24,269 bases of DNA from DATDEW01 sp046590205 (GCA_046590205.1 JBKJTT010000101.1:1-24269); one strand, 5' to 3'. Shown: positions 6,095-15,276, numbered from the stretch's first letter. Program-made: numbers and translations. The notes: a model not told the origin generated them from the letters alone.

Positions 6095-7375
6095 GTGACG
6101 CAAACAAAACAGATCCCCCGTATCGGCTTTTCGGAGTATGACCTTGATAACGGCTTGCACGTTATTCTGCATAAGGACGACAAGGTCCCTGCCGTCTGCA
6201 TTAATATCTGCTACCATGTCGGCTCGAAGAACGAGACTCCCGAGCGCGCCGGCTTCGCACATCTCTTTGAGCATCTTCTTTTTGAAGGTTCGAAGCACAT
6301 CCCCAAAGGTATGTTCGATAAGTATATCACCCGCGCCGGAGGCAATAACAATGCCTATACGACAGAGGACAAGACGAACTACTACATGACGCTGCCGTCG
6401 CATGAACTTGAGCTTGGTTTATGGCTTGAGAGCGATAGAATGCTTGAGTGTGTCGTGACTGAAGAGTCGCTGAGTAACCAGAAGGATGTAGTCAAAGAAG
6501 AAAAACGTGAGCGTTATGATAACTCGCCGTACGGTTCGCTTTCCGAACGGATGATGCGCCTTGCCTACAAGGACTATCCCTATAAGTGGACAGTAATTGG
6601 TGATATGAAAAGCATCGAAGCTGCATCGCTTGCTGATGTACAAGATTTTTTCAGTACGTTCTACGTGCCAAACAATGCAACGCTCTCGGTAACTGGGAAC
6701 ATCAACGAAGAGGGGACAAAAGAGCTCATCGAAAAATACTTTGGCTCTATCGCTCGTGGCACAGCAACGCTGCACATACCTGCCTTTGAAGAAGAAGAGC
6801 AAATGAATGAACGCAAGGAAACCGTAAGCGACGAACCTGTTCCATTGCCGGCAGTATTCTGGACCTACCAAATGCCGCCCGATGGCTCGAAGGAAGCATT
6901 CGCCCTCGATCTGCTGACAGATGTTCTTTCGACAGGACAAAGTTCGCGCCTATATAAAGATCTTGTTTATGATAAGAAGATAGCGTCTGACATATCCGCA
7001 TATATAGATGTGCGTGAGAAGCCGGGGCTTGTTTGGCTCTATGGAGTTTGCACGACACCTGAAGCCGAGATCGCTCCGCTCGAAGATGCAATGGAAGCTG
7101 TGCTCGCTGATATTCGCGAGAACGGGATAACAGAATCCGAACTTGAGAAAGCTAAAAACCGCGCCGAGATGCGCGCCGTATCAGGGCGTTTGCGAATCTC
7201 AACGAAAGCGGATATCCTTGCCCACTCTCATATTTTCTATCACGAGACGGAGAAAGTAAATACTCTTTTACAGATGCAGCAGAATATCACGGTCGAGGAT
7301 GTTAACCAAACAGCGCGAATGCTGCTTATTCCGACACGCCGCAATAGTGTAGTCTTCTTACCCCCGAAAGCATAA
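6095..7375 (+). CDS. M16 family zinc metalloprotease, catalytic subunit
   Basis: This 426-residue processing-peptidase-like protease has the inverted zinc motif HLFEH (His56, Glu59, His60) and the downstream ligand Glu136 in KDVVKEEKRER, spaced as in pitrilysins. GGNNNAYTTEDKTNYY is the expected substrate-binding strand, and SSRLYKDLVYDKKIA is the second-domain signature. There is no obvious signal peptide; it begins directly at a GTG (6095) with SEYDLDNGLHVILHKDD, so cytoplasmic location or an atypical export route is possible. Its stop overlaps the start of a second M16 gene by one base (TAATG), and that partner lacks the zinc motif. Two-subunit bacterial M16B enzymes pair an active with an inactive chain in this way. 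Likely role: degrading peptides, perhaps cleaved signal or sorting fragments. It begins the five-gene overlapping operon to 13950. Confidence 0.93.
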   Translation: MTQTKQIPRIGFSEYDLDNGLHVILHKDDKVPAVCINICYHVGSKNETPERAGFAHLFEHLLFEGSKHIPKGMFDKYITRAGGNNNAYTTEDKTNYYMTLPSHELELGLWLESDRMLECVVTEESLSNQKDVVKEEKRERYDNSPYGSLSERMMRLAYKDYPYKWTVIGDMKSIEAASLADVQDFFSTFYVPNNATLSVTGNINEEGTKELIEKYFGSIARGTATLHIPAFEEEEQMNERKETVSDEPVPLPAVFWTYQMPPDGSKEAFALDLLTDVLSTGQSSRLYKDLVYDKKIASDISAYIDVREKPGLVWLYGVCTTPEAEIAPLEDAMEAVLADIRENGITESELEKAKNRAEMRAVSGRLRISTKADILAHSHIFYHETEKVNTLLQMQQNITVEDVNQTARMLLIPTRRNSVVFLPPKA

Positions 7376-8748
7376 TGTTACATCAGATGAAATTAGATAG
7401 AACCACTGCGCCGCGCTCGGGCTCGATTGCAAAGACTACCTTCCCGCCATATGAAGTTTTTTCTTTGGGCGGTATTCCTGTGTATTTAATAGAAAATCAT
7501 AACCAGCCGTATGTTGGTGTGCTTGCCTATTTCCGCACAGGTGCAACGCAGGATGATGAAGCGACGCAGGGACTTTCTTCGTTCGTTGCGGAGATGATGA
7601 CCAAAGGTACGACAAACCGCACCGCTCCCGAAATCGCAGAAGCGATAGATTTTGTCGGCGGCTCGCTTGGCGCAAGTGCTGGATGGGATGCGACGACGGT
7701 ATCGATCTCACTCTTGAAAAAACATCTTGGACTCGGTGTTGACCTGATGACCGATGTTATCCGCAATGCTACATTTGCTGATGAAGAACTCTCGCGTGCA
7801 AAGATGCAGCGACTTGCAAGTATCCAACATGCAAAAAGCGATGCAGGATATTTAGCAGATACACTTTTTACCAAAATTCACTTTGAGGGGCATCCTTACT
7901 CGCTCGAAGCACTTGGCACCGAAGAGAGTCTCGCTTCGATCACGTCGGGAAAGCTACAAGACAGACATAAAAATTTCATTGCTCCTAACAATACGTTTCT
8001 TGTAGCAAGCGGAGATATTACTTCTTCGGAATTCACCGAGCTTTTTTCTGAGCGTCTTTCAGATTGGCAGAGCGGTGAAAAGGAGCCGACGGTATCATCT
8101 CCGGCAAACAACATTTCTTCTACGCAGATAGCATTAATAAAGAAGGACGAAGCAGTTCAATCAGCTATTCGTTTGGGGCATACGGGCATTCACCGAGGGC
8201 ATCCTGATTACATCCCTGCAACGGTAATGAATGTCATCTTAGGCGGGTATTTTAATTCTCGCATTAACCAAAACTTGCGTGAGAAAAATGGGTTTACCTA
8301 CGGGGCGCGAAGTTATTTCGATACACGGAAACAAACGGGCGCATTTGTCGTCTCTACAGAGGTACGGACTGAAGTGACGCGGCGTGCTGTCGAGGAGATC
8401 CTTTATGAAATGAAGATGCTCCGAACCGAAGGTGTGACCGAAGACGAACTGGTGATGGTCAAGAACTATATCGTCGGAAGTTTCCCACTTTCGCTCGAGA
8501 CTCCGCAGCAGATGGCTGGGCGTCTTGCTTCGATACCGCTTTTCGGACTTGGCGCGGATTACTACGACACGTACATTGAAACGGTTCGTTCACTGACGAA
8601 GGAAGACATTAACCGTGCGGCGGATATGTACCTCAAGCCGGACGTGGTTCTTCTGTCTGTATCAGGTAATACCGAAGTATTGCCCGATGAACTTGCAGGG
8701 CTTGGTGAAATAACACTCTACGATCACAATTTTAGTAAAGCACATTGA
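7375..8748 (+). CDS. M16 family peptidase-like protein, non-catalytic partner subunit
   Basis: This 457-residue protein has the M16 two-domain fold, but the zinc motif position reads GLSSFVAEMM (66-75) instead of HxxEH, so it cannot bind catalytic zinc. It keeps the Arg-Tyr pair (Arg302 and Tyr309 in LREKNGFTYGARSYFD) that inactive M16B chains use to help the active site of their partner. It is in the reverse state of the upstream gene, which has the zinc motif. The ATG at 7375 overlaps the upstream stop by one base, which favours equal production of both chains. Its own stop overlaps the MoxR start (TTGA). The pair most likely forms a heterodimeric peptidasome. I see no signal peptide. Confidence 0.92.
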   Translation: MLHQMKLDRTTAPRSGSIAKTTFPPYEVFSLGGIPVYLIENHNQPYVGVLAYFRTGATQDDEATQGLSSFVAEMMTKGTTNRTAPEIAEAIDFVGGSLGASAGWDATTVSISLLKKHLGLGVDLMTDVIRNATFADEELSRAKMQRLASIQHAKSDAGYLADTLFTKIHFEGHPYSLEALGTEESLASITSGKLQDRHKNFIAPNNTFLVASGDITSSEFTELFSERLSDWQSGEKEPTVSSPANNISSTQIALIKKDEAVQSAIRLGHTGIHRGHPDYIPATVMNVILGGYFNSRINQNLREKNGFTYGARSYFDTRKQTGAFVVSTEVRTEVTRRAVEEILYEMKMLRTEGVTEDELVMVKNYIVGSFPLSLETPQQMAGRLASIPLFGLGADYYDTYIETVRSLTKEDINRAADMYLKPDVVLLSVSGNTEVLPDELAGLGEITLYDHNFSKAH

Positions 8749-9752
8749 GTACTACAACCTCCAATCAGTTTTCCGGTCGCGAGCTTGAACTTGCAAAAGA
8801 GCTTTCGGCAAAATACCATGCAGCAAAAAAAGAGATAGCAAAAGTTATCATCGGCCAGGACGAGATCGTTGACCAGCTCCTGGTTGCTTTGTTAGCACGC
8901 GGTCACTGTTTGCTTGTCGGTGTGCCCGGGCTTGCAAAGACGCTTCTTATCTCGACGCTTGCACAAGTGCTCGACCTGAAGTTCAGCCGCATACAGTTTA
9001 CCCCTGACCTTATGCCGTCGGATATTACAGGTACAGAGATACTTGAGCAGAATATTTCCACAGGCACGAAGGAGTTTCGTTTTATCAAAGGACCTGTCTT
9101 CGCGAACATCGTTTTGGCTGACGAGATAAACCGTACACCACCGAAAACACAGGCGGCACTGCTCGAAGCGATGCAAGAGCATAAAGTAACTGCGGCGAAT
9201 ACGACATATGCTCTCGATGAGCCTTTCTTTGTGTTGGCAACGCAGAACCCTATTGAGCAGGAAGGTACCTATCCTCTGCCTGAAGCGCAGCTCGATCGAT
9301 TCATGCTCAACCTCTGGCTTGACTATCCTTCAGAGACTGAAGAGATAGATATTGTCAAGAAAACGACGAGCGGATTCAAACCGAATTTATCGATGGTGCT
9401 TTCAGGTCAAGATATAAACTTGTACCAAGACCTCGTTCGTCATGTGCCTGTTGCAGATAATGTGATCGAATATATAGTACGCCTTGTAGGTAAGACACGC
9501 CCTGCAAATTCAAGCGCACCTGATTATGTCAAGAAGTACGTAAGCTATGGCGCCGGTCCGCGCGCATCGCAGTATCTCGCGCTTGGGGCGAAGGTTCGTG
9601 CATTGCTTGACGGTCGTTTTACTCCATCAATCGAAGATATACGCTCGCTTGCAGTGCCTGTACTTCGTCACCGTATCGTGCTGAACTTCAATGCCGAAGC
9701 CGAAGGCATGACCACATTATCACTCATAGACCGCCTCACAAAAGACGCGTGA
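8745..9752 (+). CDS. MoxR-family AAA+ ATPase
   Basis: This 335-residue AAA+ protein has the MoxR hallmarks: Walker A GVPGLAKT (59-66), Walker B IVLADEINR (122-130), PPKTQAALLEAMQE, and sensor-1 region ATQNPIEQEGTYPLPEAQLDRF. MoxR ATPases act as chaperones that load metals or assemble partners containing von Willebrand A domains, and such a partner (BatA-type) is two genes downstream. The start is the TTG at 8745, which overlaps the stop of the M16 partner gene as TTGA; no ATG lies near the N-terminus. In many Bacteroidota operons a DUF58 gene follows moxR. Here a T9SS-sorted subtilase occupies that place and DUF58 is absent from the window. Confidence 0.95.
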   Translation: MSTTTSNQFSGRELELAKELSAKYHAAKKEIAKVIIGQDEIVDQLLVALLARGHCLLVGVPGLAKTLLISTLAQVLDLKFSRIQFTPDLMPSDITGTEILEQNISTGTKEFRFIKGPVFANIVLADEINRTPPKTQAALLEAMQEHKVTAANTTYALDEPFFVLATQNPIEQEGTYPLPEAQLDRFMLNLWLDYPSETEEIDIVKKTTSGFKPNLSMVLSGQDINLYQDLVRHVPVADNVIEYIVRLVGKTRPANSSAPDYVKKYVSYGAGPRASQYLALGAKVRALLDGRFTPSIEDIRSLAVPVLRHRIVLNFNAEAEGMTTLSLIDRLTKDA

Positions 9753-11773
9753 GAATCTTTCTAATATGCACGTTACTGCTTGTTGCGGCAATAAGTAATG
9801 CGCGCACGAGAACGTATTGGGTAGAGTTTACCGATAAAGGCATCACAGAGAGCGAGTTCGTTGCAGGCAGTCCTGCGTACGAAGATGCGCTCACACGCTT
9901 TTCCTCTGATGCAATAGCAAAACGTCAACAGCTTGTCCGTGATGGTGTTCTTAAGAGTGTGCTTACTATTGAAGATGCATACGTCTCTAAAGAATATATC
10001 AATTCTCTGAAATCATTAGGACTACACATTCAATCCCAGATACGTTGGTCAAATGCGGTTAGTGTTGAAATCCCTGATGAGCTATTAGCCAAAGTAAAGT
10101 CACTTCCGTTTGTAAGTAATATTAAACATGTTCTCTCGGGAGTAAAGCAATCCCGAGAAGAATCACTCTCACCGTTTGTGTTCTCTTCATACTCTACTAC
10201 TGATGATGAGCCACAACTAATCTCTCGTGAATATGGCTATGACAGTATCATCTATCATTACGGTGGCTCGGCTTCGCAGCTTGAACGAACCGGCGTAACA
10301 CCTCTTCACGCAATGGGGCTTGATGCGACGAACGTTAAGATCGGTTTTATGGATACGGGCTTCCGATGGGAAGGAATGCGTACGACTAAAGAGCGTAACG
10401 TTCTATTCGAGTATGACTATGTCTATCGTGATTCGAGCGTAGCCAATGACATTAATGACCAGCAAGATCAGGACGGACATGGCTCTGTTGTGCTTTCTGC
10501 TGCAGTTGGATATTTACCTGATTCAGTTGTTGGCGCGGCATATAATGCAGAGATATATCTTGCAAAAACTGAAGACCTCCGCAATGAAACACCTGCCGAA
10601 GAAGACAACTACGCCGAAGCGATAGAATATTTTGAATCGCAAGGTGTACGCATTGCTTCGAGTTCACTTGGATATATGTTCTATGACTTCGGGTTCACGA
10701 GTTATGAGTATAGCGATCTTGATGGCGAGACAACGATAAGCGCACGCGCCGCATCTCGCGCCGCAAAGCTCGGAATACTTTGCGTAACAGCAATGGGTAA
10801 CGGCGGTACATCAGGGTATCCGTTTCTGATTACACCTGCCGATGCTGATAGCGTGATTGCTGTCGGCGCACTCGATGTGAATGACACGATAGCTGCATTC
10901 TCTTCACGTGGCCCTTCTGCAGATGGTAGAATGAAGCCCGAAGTCGTTGCACCTGGTGTAAAGGTCTGGACAATGAACAACGCTGATATGCAAACCGAAG
11001 CAGGGGGAACATCACTTGCAACTCCGCTAGTATCGGGTGCATGTGCTGTTATTATGCAGGCACATCCTTGGGCATCGGCGCAACAAGTCCGTAAAGCAGT
11101 CACTCAAAGCGCAACGCAGCATCCGATACCAGATTATACGTATGGCTACGGACGAATAGATGCGTACGGGGCAGCGCTTAAACTTGGTACGCTTATCGCG
11201 CCGCACCGCTTATGGAATGAAGACACTATTTATACTGTGCAAGTTGGCATTGCCGCGAATAACGGTGTGAAAAATCCTCGTGTAGTCTATGCATATAATG
11301 TAGGTGGATTATATACTAACGTTCTTCCGCTTTCATTGATGACCGATTCGCTTATTTACAGAGCAACATTTCCAACACTGCCAAAGGGTACTCATGTCCG
11401 CTATTATATCGAGACACAAGACGGTGCAGATACAGTTACACATTCACCACGCAATGCGACTGATTCTGTCTATAGTTTTTATGTTGGTGATTCAATTCCG
11501 AATCCGCCATATAGTGTAAAGCAAATAGAAGATGCTTCGGTAAGTGTATATCCGAATCCAACGCGTGATTATATAAATATCACATTGCCGCTTGGTTCAG
11601 AATCTGTTGAATTGGTTGATGTTCTTGGAAGAATTGTCCGGTCTTCAGAGTTAAAGAGTAATTCTATTGGATTGAAGTTATCGGTTCAAGGGCTTGAAGA
11701 GGGTATCTATAATTTGACTGTACGTAAAAAAGACGGAAATGTTTCCGCGAGAAAGATCATAGTCAGCCGATGA
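9749..11773 (+). CDS. Subtilisin-like (S8) serine protease with T9SS sorting domain
   Basis: This 674-residue secreted subtilase starts at a GTG (9749) overlapping the MoxR stop (GTGA). A signal peptide (MRIFLICTLLLVAAISNA) is followed by a propeptide-like region to about residue 190. The catalytic triad is complete: Asp202 (FMDTGF), His244 (DGHGS) and Ser422 (GGTSLATP), with the oxyanion Asn351 (AMGNGG). A beta-rich domain follows (about 480-580). The end is a type A T9SS sorting domain beginning at VYPNP (about 600-604) and finishing RKIIVSR. The product should therefore be exported and attached to the surface, or released. Its position between moxR and the BatA-type gene, with overlaps on both sides, is unusual and suggests a functional link with that envelope complex. 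Substrate is unknown. Confidence 0.95.
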   Translation: MRIFLICTLLLVAAISNARTRTYWVEFTDKGITESEFVAGSPAYEDALTRFSSDAIAKRQQLVRDGVLKSVLTIEDAYVSKEYINSLKSLGLHIQSQIRWSNAVSVEIPDELLAKVKSLPFVSNIKHVLSGVKQSREESLSPFVFSSYSTTDDEPQLISREYGYDSIIYHYGGSASQLERTGVTPLHAMGLDATNVKIGFMDTGFRWEGMRTTKERNVLFEYDYVYRDSSVANDINDQQDQDGHGSVVLSAAVGYLPDSVVGAAYNAEIYLAKTEDLRNETPAEEDNYAEAIEYFESQGVRIASSSLGYMFYDFGFTSYEYSDLDGETTISARAASRAAKLGILCVTAMGNGGTSGYPFLITPADADSVIAVGALDVNDTIAAFSSRGPSADGRMKPEVVAPGVKVWTMNNADMQTEAGGTSLATPLVSGACAVIMQAHPWASAQQVRKAVTQSATQHPIPDYTYGYGRIDAYGAALKLGTLIAPHRLWNEDTIYTVQVGIAANNGVKNPRVVYAYNVGGLYTNVLPLSLMTDSLIYRATFPTLPKGTHVRYYIETQDGADTVTHSPRNATDSVYSFYVGDSIPNPPYSVKQIEDASVSVYPNPTRDYINITLPLGSESVELVDVLGRIVRSSELKSNSIGLKLSVQGLEEGIYNLTVRKKDGNVSARKIIVSR

Positions 11774-13950
11774 TATTTCTTAACCCATTTGTTCTTCTTG
11801 GTCTTATTGCAGCGTCGTTTCCGGTGCTCTTTCATCTATTTGCCCAGCGCAAAGCGCGGCGGGTAGAGTTTAGCACACTCCAATTCCTTAAGCAGCTTGA
11901 GAAGAACTCAATGCGCAAGATAAAACTGCGACAGATACTTCTTCTCATCCTTCGCACGCTGCTTATCATTTTTCTCGTGGGCGCATTCTCACGTCCGGCA
12001 TTGCAAGGATATCTCGGCGGTTTTCCCGGCACATCAAGTGCAAACTCAACAATGGTGTTCCTTATAGATAACTCTGCGTCGATGGGAGAGCGAACCTCCG
12101 GTGGTTCATACTTTAAGCAGTCAACTGACGCCGCAATAAAACTTCTTGACATCTATAAAGATGGGGATGAAGTCGTTATTATTCCTCTTGCTGGGTTCGA
12201 TAAAGAGAAAAGCTATGAGCCGCTTCATGATAAACGTGAGATAGTTGATCGTCTTGCCAAAATGCAAACGGCAGATGCCGAAGCAGATCTCGGTGCAGGG
12301 CTTAGGCTTGCAAGTGCATCGCTCTCACGTTCGCTCAATATCAATAAAGAGATATTTCTTTTTACCGACGGACAGGCACGCAACTACTCGCTTATTGATT
12401 CAACAGCAAAACCGGACACGGCAAAGTTAAAGCTCTTTGATGAACGAACGAAGTTCTATTCTATCCTTGCAGGCGGCGAGCGGGCAAAGTCTCGCAACAT
12501 ATCTATTGATTCTCTCAAAGCAATAACAACTATCTTTGAACCGGGCAGGCAGATAGAGTTCGAGGCATTCATCCGCAATACTTCTCCCGATGATGTTGAT
12601 GCAGGGTCAATCTCGCTTTTCTTTAACGGTGAGCGTGTTGCACAGAAGAGCTTGGATAAACTTGCTGGAAATGAGACTCGCCGATTTGTCATTTCTGCAC
12701 TTCCGAAAACGGTAGGCTCGGTCGGAGTAGAGGCATCACTCGAAGAGGATGCTCTGCCATTCGATAATAAACGTTACCTTGCGCTCGAAATACCTGCTTC
12801 GCGCACGGTCGGACTCTTCTTTGATAGAACAAGCGACGCAGAGTACCTCAAACTTGCTCTCGAACTTACGCTTACCGAAACGAACACGCTTCCGTATAAA
12901 ATAGAATTTCATCGACTCGAAGAATTGCGTATGCTCCCGGCGCTTTCGCGTCTTGACGCAGTGCTTGTCGGTTTAGGGAGTAAACTTCCGGAAGCAAATG
13001 ATGTGAATGCACTTCGTGAATACATCAATAAAGGACGTGGCGTGGCTATCTATCTTCTCGATGGTATTGACACGAAAAATTTTAATGCGTTTATAGCACC
13101 GAGGCTATCGACAGGAGTGCTTCAGGGGAAGTATAATGCATTCGGCGATAAGTACGCATCGTTCACGCAGTTCGATATGGCGCACCCGTTCTTTGTTGGG
13201 ATGTTCGAGTCGAAGCAAGCGCAGACGGGCATTGAGTCACCGAAGTTTTCATCGTACTATCAGTTGACAAAGTCAGGCACACCTGTTATTTCTCTTTCGG
13301 GTGGCGGCACCTTCCTTTCAGAGCATTCGATAGGAAAGGGAAGTATCTTGTTGTACTCCGCTGCCCCAACACTAGAAATAAGCGACTTGCCGAGAAAGAC
13401 GATCTTCCTTCCGATGGTTCGACGTACTGTAGCATTTGTCAGCTCTATTCGTTCAGGCGCAAGTGAAAGCGAAAACAGTTTTACGACCGGTGCATCTGTT
13501 GAACTTGAATTACAAGGAGCAGATGGCGAGCAAGCAGGTTCGTCGCTTGTCTTGAAAACACCAGATGGTTCTATTAGAAGAGTTGTAACAACCGCTTCTG
13601 TGAGCGGCGCGCTCCGACTCGATATTTCCGGTATTTCAAAAGCTGGTATCTATACACTCTATCGTGACGCTGATGCTCGTATGCCTGTGACTGCCTTTGC
13701 CGTCAATACCCGCACTGATGAATCCGATCCTAAACGTGCGACAAAAGAAGAAATGACGAAGGCGACCGCCTCGTACTTTACAAGCGGCGATAAGAATATC
13801 ATGTACCTCAACGGTGAAAAGGATGATATATCGAAGACTGTAGCCGACTCCCGCTTCGGAGTTGAGCTTTGGCAGACACTGCTTATTCTTGCTTTAATAT
13901 GCGGAGTCGCAGAGATGTTCGTTGCGCGAGAAGGAAAGAATAATTCATAA
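11770..13950 (+). CDS. BatA-type membrane protein with von Willebrand A domain
   Basis: This 726-residue inner-membrane protein starts at an ATG overlapping the subtilase stop (ATGA). Residues 1-75 are the BatA N-terminal domain: a first membrane segment (FLNPFVLLGLIAASFPVLFHLF), the conserved RKARRVEFSTLQFLKQL stretch and a second segment (about 54-72). A vWA domain follows with an intact MIDAS start DNSASMG (Asp100, Ser102, Ser104) and FTDGQARNYS later. The long middle is beta-rich and resembles the periplasmic part of this family. A last membrane helix lies near residues 700-716, with a basic tail. It is the natural partner of the MoxR ATPase two genes up. No BatB, BatC or DUF58 gene is present here, so the operon is a reduced or rearranged form. 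Confidence 0.93.
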   Translation: MIFLNPFVLLGLIAASFPVLFHLFAQRKARRVEFSTLQFLKQLEKNSMRKIKLRQILLLILRTLLIIFLVGAFSRPALQGYLGGFPGTSSANSTMVFLIDNSASMGERTSGGSYFKQSTDAAIKLLDIYKDGDEVVIIPLAGFDKEKSYEPLHDKREIVDRLAKMQTADAEADLGAGLRLASASLSRSLNINKEIFLFTDGQARNYSLIDSTAKPDTAKLKLFDERTKFYSILAGGERAKSRNISIDSLKAITTIFEPGRQIEFEAFIRNTSPDDVDAGSISLFFNGERVAQKSLDKLAGNETRRFVISALPKTVGSVGVEASLEEDALPFDNKRYLALEIPASRTVGLFFDRTSDAEYLKLALELTLTETNTLPYKIEFHRLEELRMLPALSRLDAVLVGLGSKLPEANDVNALREYINKGRGVAIYLLDGIDTKNFNAFIAPRLSTGVLQGKYNAFGDKYASFTQFDMAHPFFVGMFESKQAQTGIESPKFSSYYQLTKSGTPVISLSGGGTFLSEHSIGKGSILLYSAAPTLEISDLPRKTIFLPMVRRTVAFVSSIRSGASESENSFTTGASVELELQGADGEQAGSSLVLKTPDGSIRRVVTTASVSGALRLDISGISKAGIYTLYRDADARMPVTAFAVNTRTDESDPKRATKEEMTKATASYFTSGDKNIMYLNGEKDDISKTVADSRFGVELWQTLLILALICGVAEMFVAREGKNNS

Positions 13951-13967
13951 AAAAGAAAATATTATTG

Positions 13968-14330
13968 TGAACTCTCGTTTTTGTTTTTGTGTAGTAGAAA
14001 GTGAAGAGTTCATTGAACGGACAGGCGAGAAGGTAGGGACGGTTTCTCTTCGGAGATAACAACGAAAAAAAGAACCAACATTCTTTTCCATAGGGAGCTA
14101 CATCTTCCGGTTCTGATTACAGGCCTCACCCTGAAAGGGGACACCAATACACGTGTGCCGTTCGCTTCGGCGAGCCGCCACGGTGAGGACAGTGGAAGTA
14201 AAAGGTCTCGGGGCAGCACCCAATGTTTGTGGGCATAACGGTTCTTTACGCCCTTGTTGAGCGTAAGCGCAAGCTTCGCCGGCAGTGATACGCAGGTTTC
14301 CTGTTATCCGTATAACGTTCGCGTTATTAT
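13968..14330 (+). ncRNA. Candidate structured non-coding RNA, unidentified
   Basis: The 487 bases between the BatA-type gene and coaE contain no credible gene but an unusual density of perfect stems. Examples are TGAACTCT/AGAGTTCA (13968-13975/14005-14012), TCTC-UUCG-GAGA (14045-14056), AGAACC/GGTTCT (14071-14076/14109-14114) and CCTCACC/GGTGAGG (14124-14130/14182-14188). The last encloses GTTCGC-UUCG-GCGAGC (14160-14175). Further stems are CCCA/TGGG (14219/14230), TTACGC/GCGTAA (14246/14261), CAGG-TTT-CCTG (14293-14303) and ATAACG-UUCG-CGTTAT (14312-14327). UUCG loops, one of them a true C(UUCG)G, read correctly only on the plus strand. I do not see the signatures of RNase P, tmRNA, SRP RNA or a common riboswitch. 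Ends are approximate. A decayed element is the alternative. Confidence 0.4.
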
Positions 14331-14437
14331 GCATAACACCGGGGCACTTGCAATGATCTGCCATCTTTGTTTGAGGAGCTATCCTCCTTCTCTCTTGTCC
14401 ATTCTTCCTTTGTATATACGCTCTCTCATACACACCT

Positions 14438-15106
14438 TTGGCTACAAGAGCATTCCGAGTCGGCATCACTGGCAAGATAGGCAGCGGTAAATCAACACTC
14501 TCCGAAGTTTTCCGTTCGCATGGGATTAGGGTCCTCGACGCAGATACCATCGCCAAAGATGTGATGCAGTCTGATGAAGGACTCAAAACCGAGCTCATCG
14601 CACTGCTCGGGGAAGACACTTATACCGACGGCACATTAAACAAAGCATTCATCGCCGAGAAGATATTTACCAATCCTTCACTTAAAGAAAAAGTAGAAGA
14701 CCTAGTTCATCCGGTTACACTTCGTGCTATTGAAAAGGAATTTACGAAAGCTAAGTCGGGCGAGTTAGTCGCACTTGAATCAGCCATACTTTTTCAAACA
14801 GGCCTCGATGAGATATTTGACATGATCGTACTTGTGAGCGCAAGCGACGAAGATGTAATAGGGTGGCTTACGGCAAAAGGGAAGTTCTCTGAAGATGATA
14901 TCCGTTCAAGATTACAAGCACAGGGATATGACGACATCGGCGCGGAGGATGCAGACCTTGTCGTGAAGAATGATTCAAACCTTGATGAATTCCACAAACG
15001 ATGTGAATTAACCTTTCAACTCGTTAATATATCAGCCATGCAAAACCTTCCAAATGAGCCATTACGCACAATTTTGGATAATGGAGCGGCTGAAAGTGGG
15101 GGGTAG
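14438..15106 (+). CDS. coaE: Dephospho-CoA kinase
   Basis: CoaE phosphorylates dephospho-CoA at the ribose 3'-hydroxyl with ATP, the last step of coenzyme A synthesis, in the cytoplasm. The P-loop is GKIGSGKS (12-19). VLDADTIAKDVM (32-43) is the conserved Asp-Ala-Asp stretch, and EDLVHPVTLRAI (87-98) and ALESAILFQTGLDEIFD (111-128) are typical kinase and lid regions. Length (222) is slightly over the usual 195-210 because of a C-terminal tail. The start is a TTG at 14438, placed just before the first strand; no ATG fits. The non-coding, hairpin-rich stretch before it may serve as a leader. A run of G-rich bases (15096-15120) follows the stop. Confidence 0.93.
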   Translation: MATRAFRVGITGKIGSGKSTLSEVFRSHGIRVLDADTIAKDVMQSDEGLKTELIALLGEDTYTDGTLNKAFIAEKIFTNPSLKEKVEDLVHPVTLRAIEKEFTKAKSGELVALESAILFQTGLDEIFDMIVLVSASDEDVIGWLTAKGKFSEDDIRSRLQAQGYDDIGAEDADLVVKNDSNLDEFHKRCELTFQLVNISAMQNLPNEPLRTILDNGAAESGG

Positions 15107-15167
15107 TGGGTGGGGGTGGGAATATACGACATTTTATCCACCATCTTACAAAAATCATTTCAACTTT

Positions 15168-15198
15168 TTGGATTCTTCCAAATAATGTATTAATTTTG
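15168..15198 (+). promoter_or_regulatory. Bacteroidota-type promoter for the tandem barrel genes
   Basis: TTG (15168-15170), exactly 20 bases, then TAATTTTG (15191-15198): a full match to the -33/-7 consensus. Transcription should start near 15204, giving a leader of about 73 bases to the ATG at 15277. Confidence 0.8.
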
Positions 15199-15263
15199 CA
15201 CTACGGGTACAAACAGTATCCGTGCTTTCTCACTTATTGAATTCGTTTTTCACTACACAACTT

Positions 15264-15269
15264 GGAGGA
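15264..15269 (+). promoter_or_regulatory. Strong Shine-Dalgarno site deciding the start of the first barrel gene
   Basis: GGAGGA lies 7 bases before the ATG at 15277. The frame is open from a TTG at 15262, but the site and the signal peptide place the start at 15277. A strong site is noteworthy because most genes in this window lack one. Confidence 0.75.
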
Positions 15270-15276
15270 TAACTTA

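Noticed and set aside
6089..6095. A -7 promoter element before the M16 gene
   Set aside because: TAATTTG is one T short of TAnnTTTG and there is no TTG about 20 bases upstream.
13960..14437. RNase P RNA, tmRNA or SRP RNA
   Set aside because: I could not find GAGGAAAGTCC, a tmRNA tRNA-like end or the GGAAGGAAGCAG loop on either strand, so none of these names is supported.
14098..14619. Long minus-strand open frame overlapping coaE and the stretch before it
   Set aside because: It lies opposite the well-supported coaE frame, has no recognisable domain, and its composition is that of a shadow frame over structured non-coding DNA.
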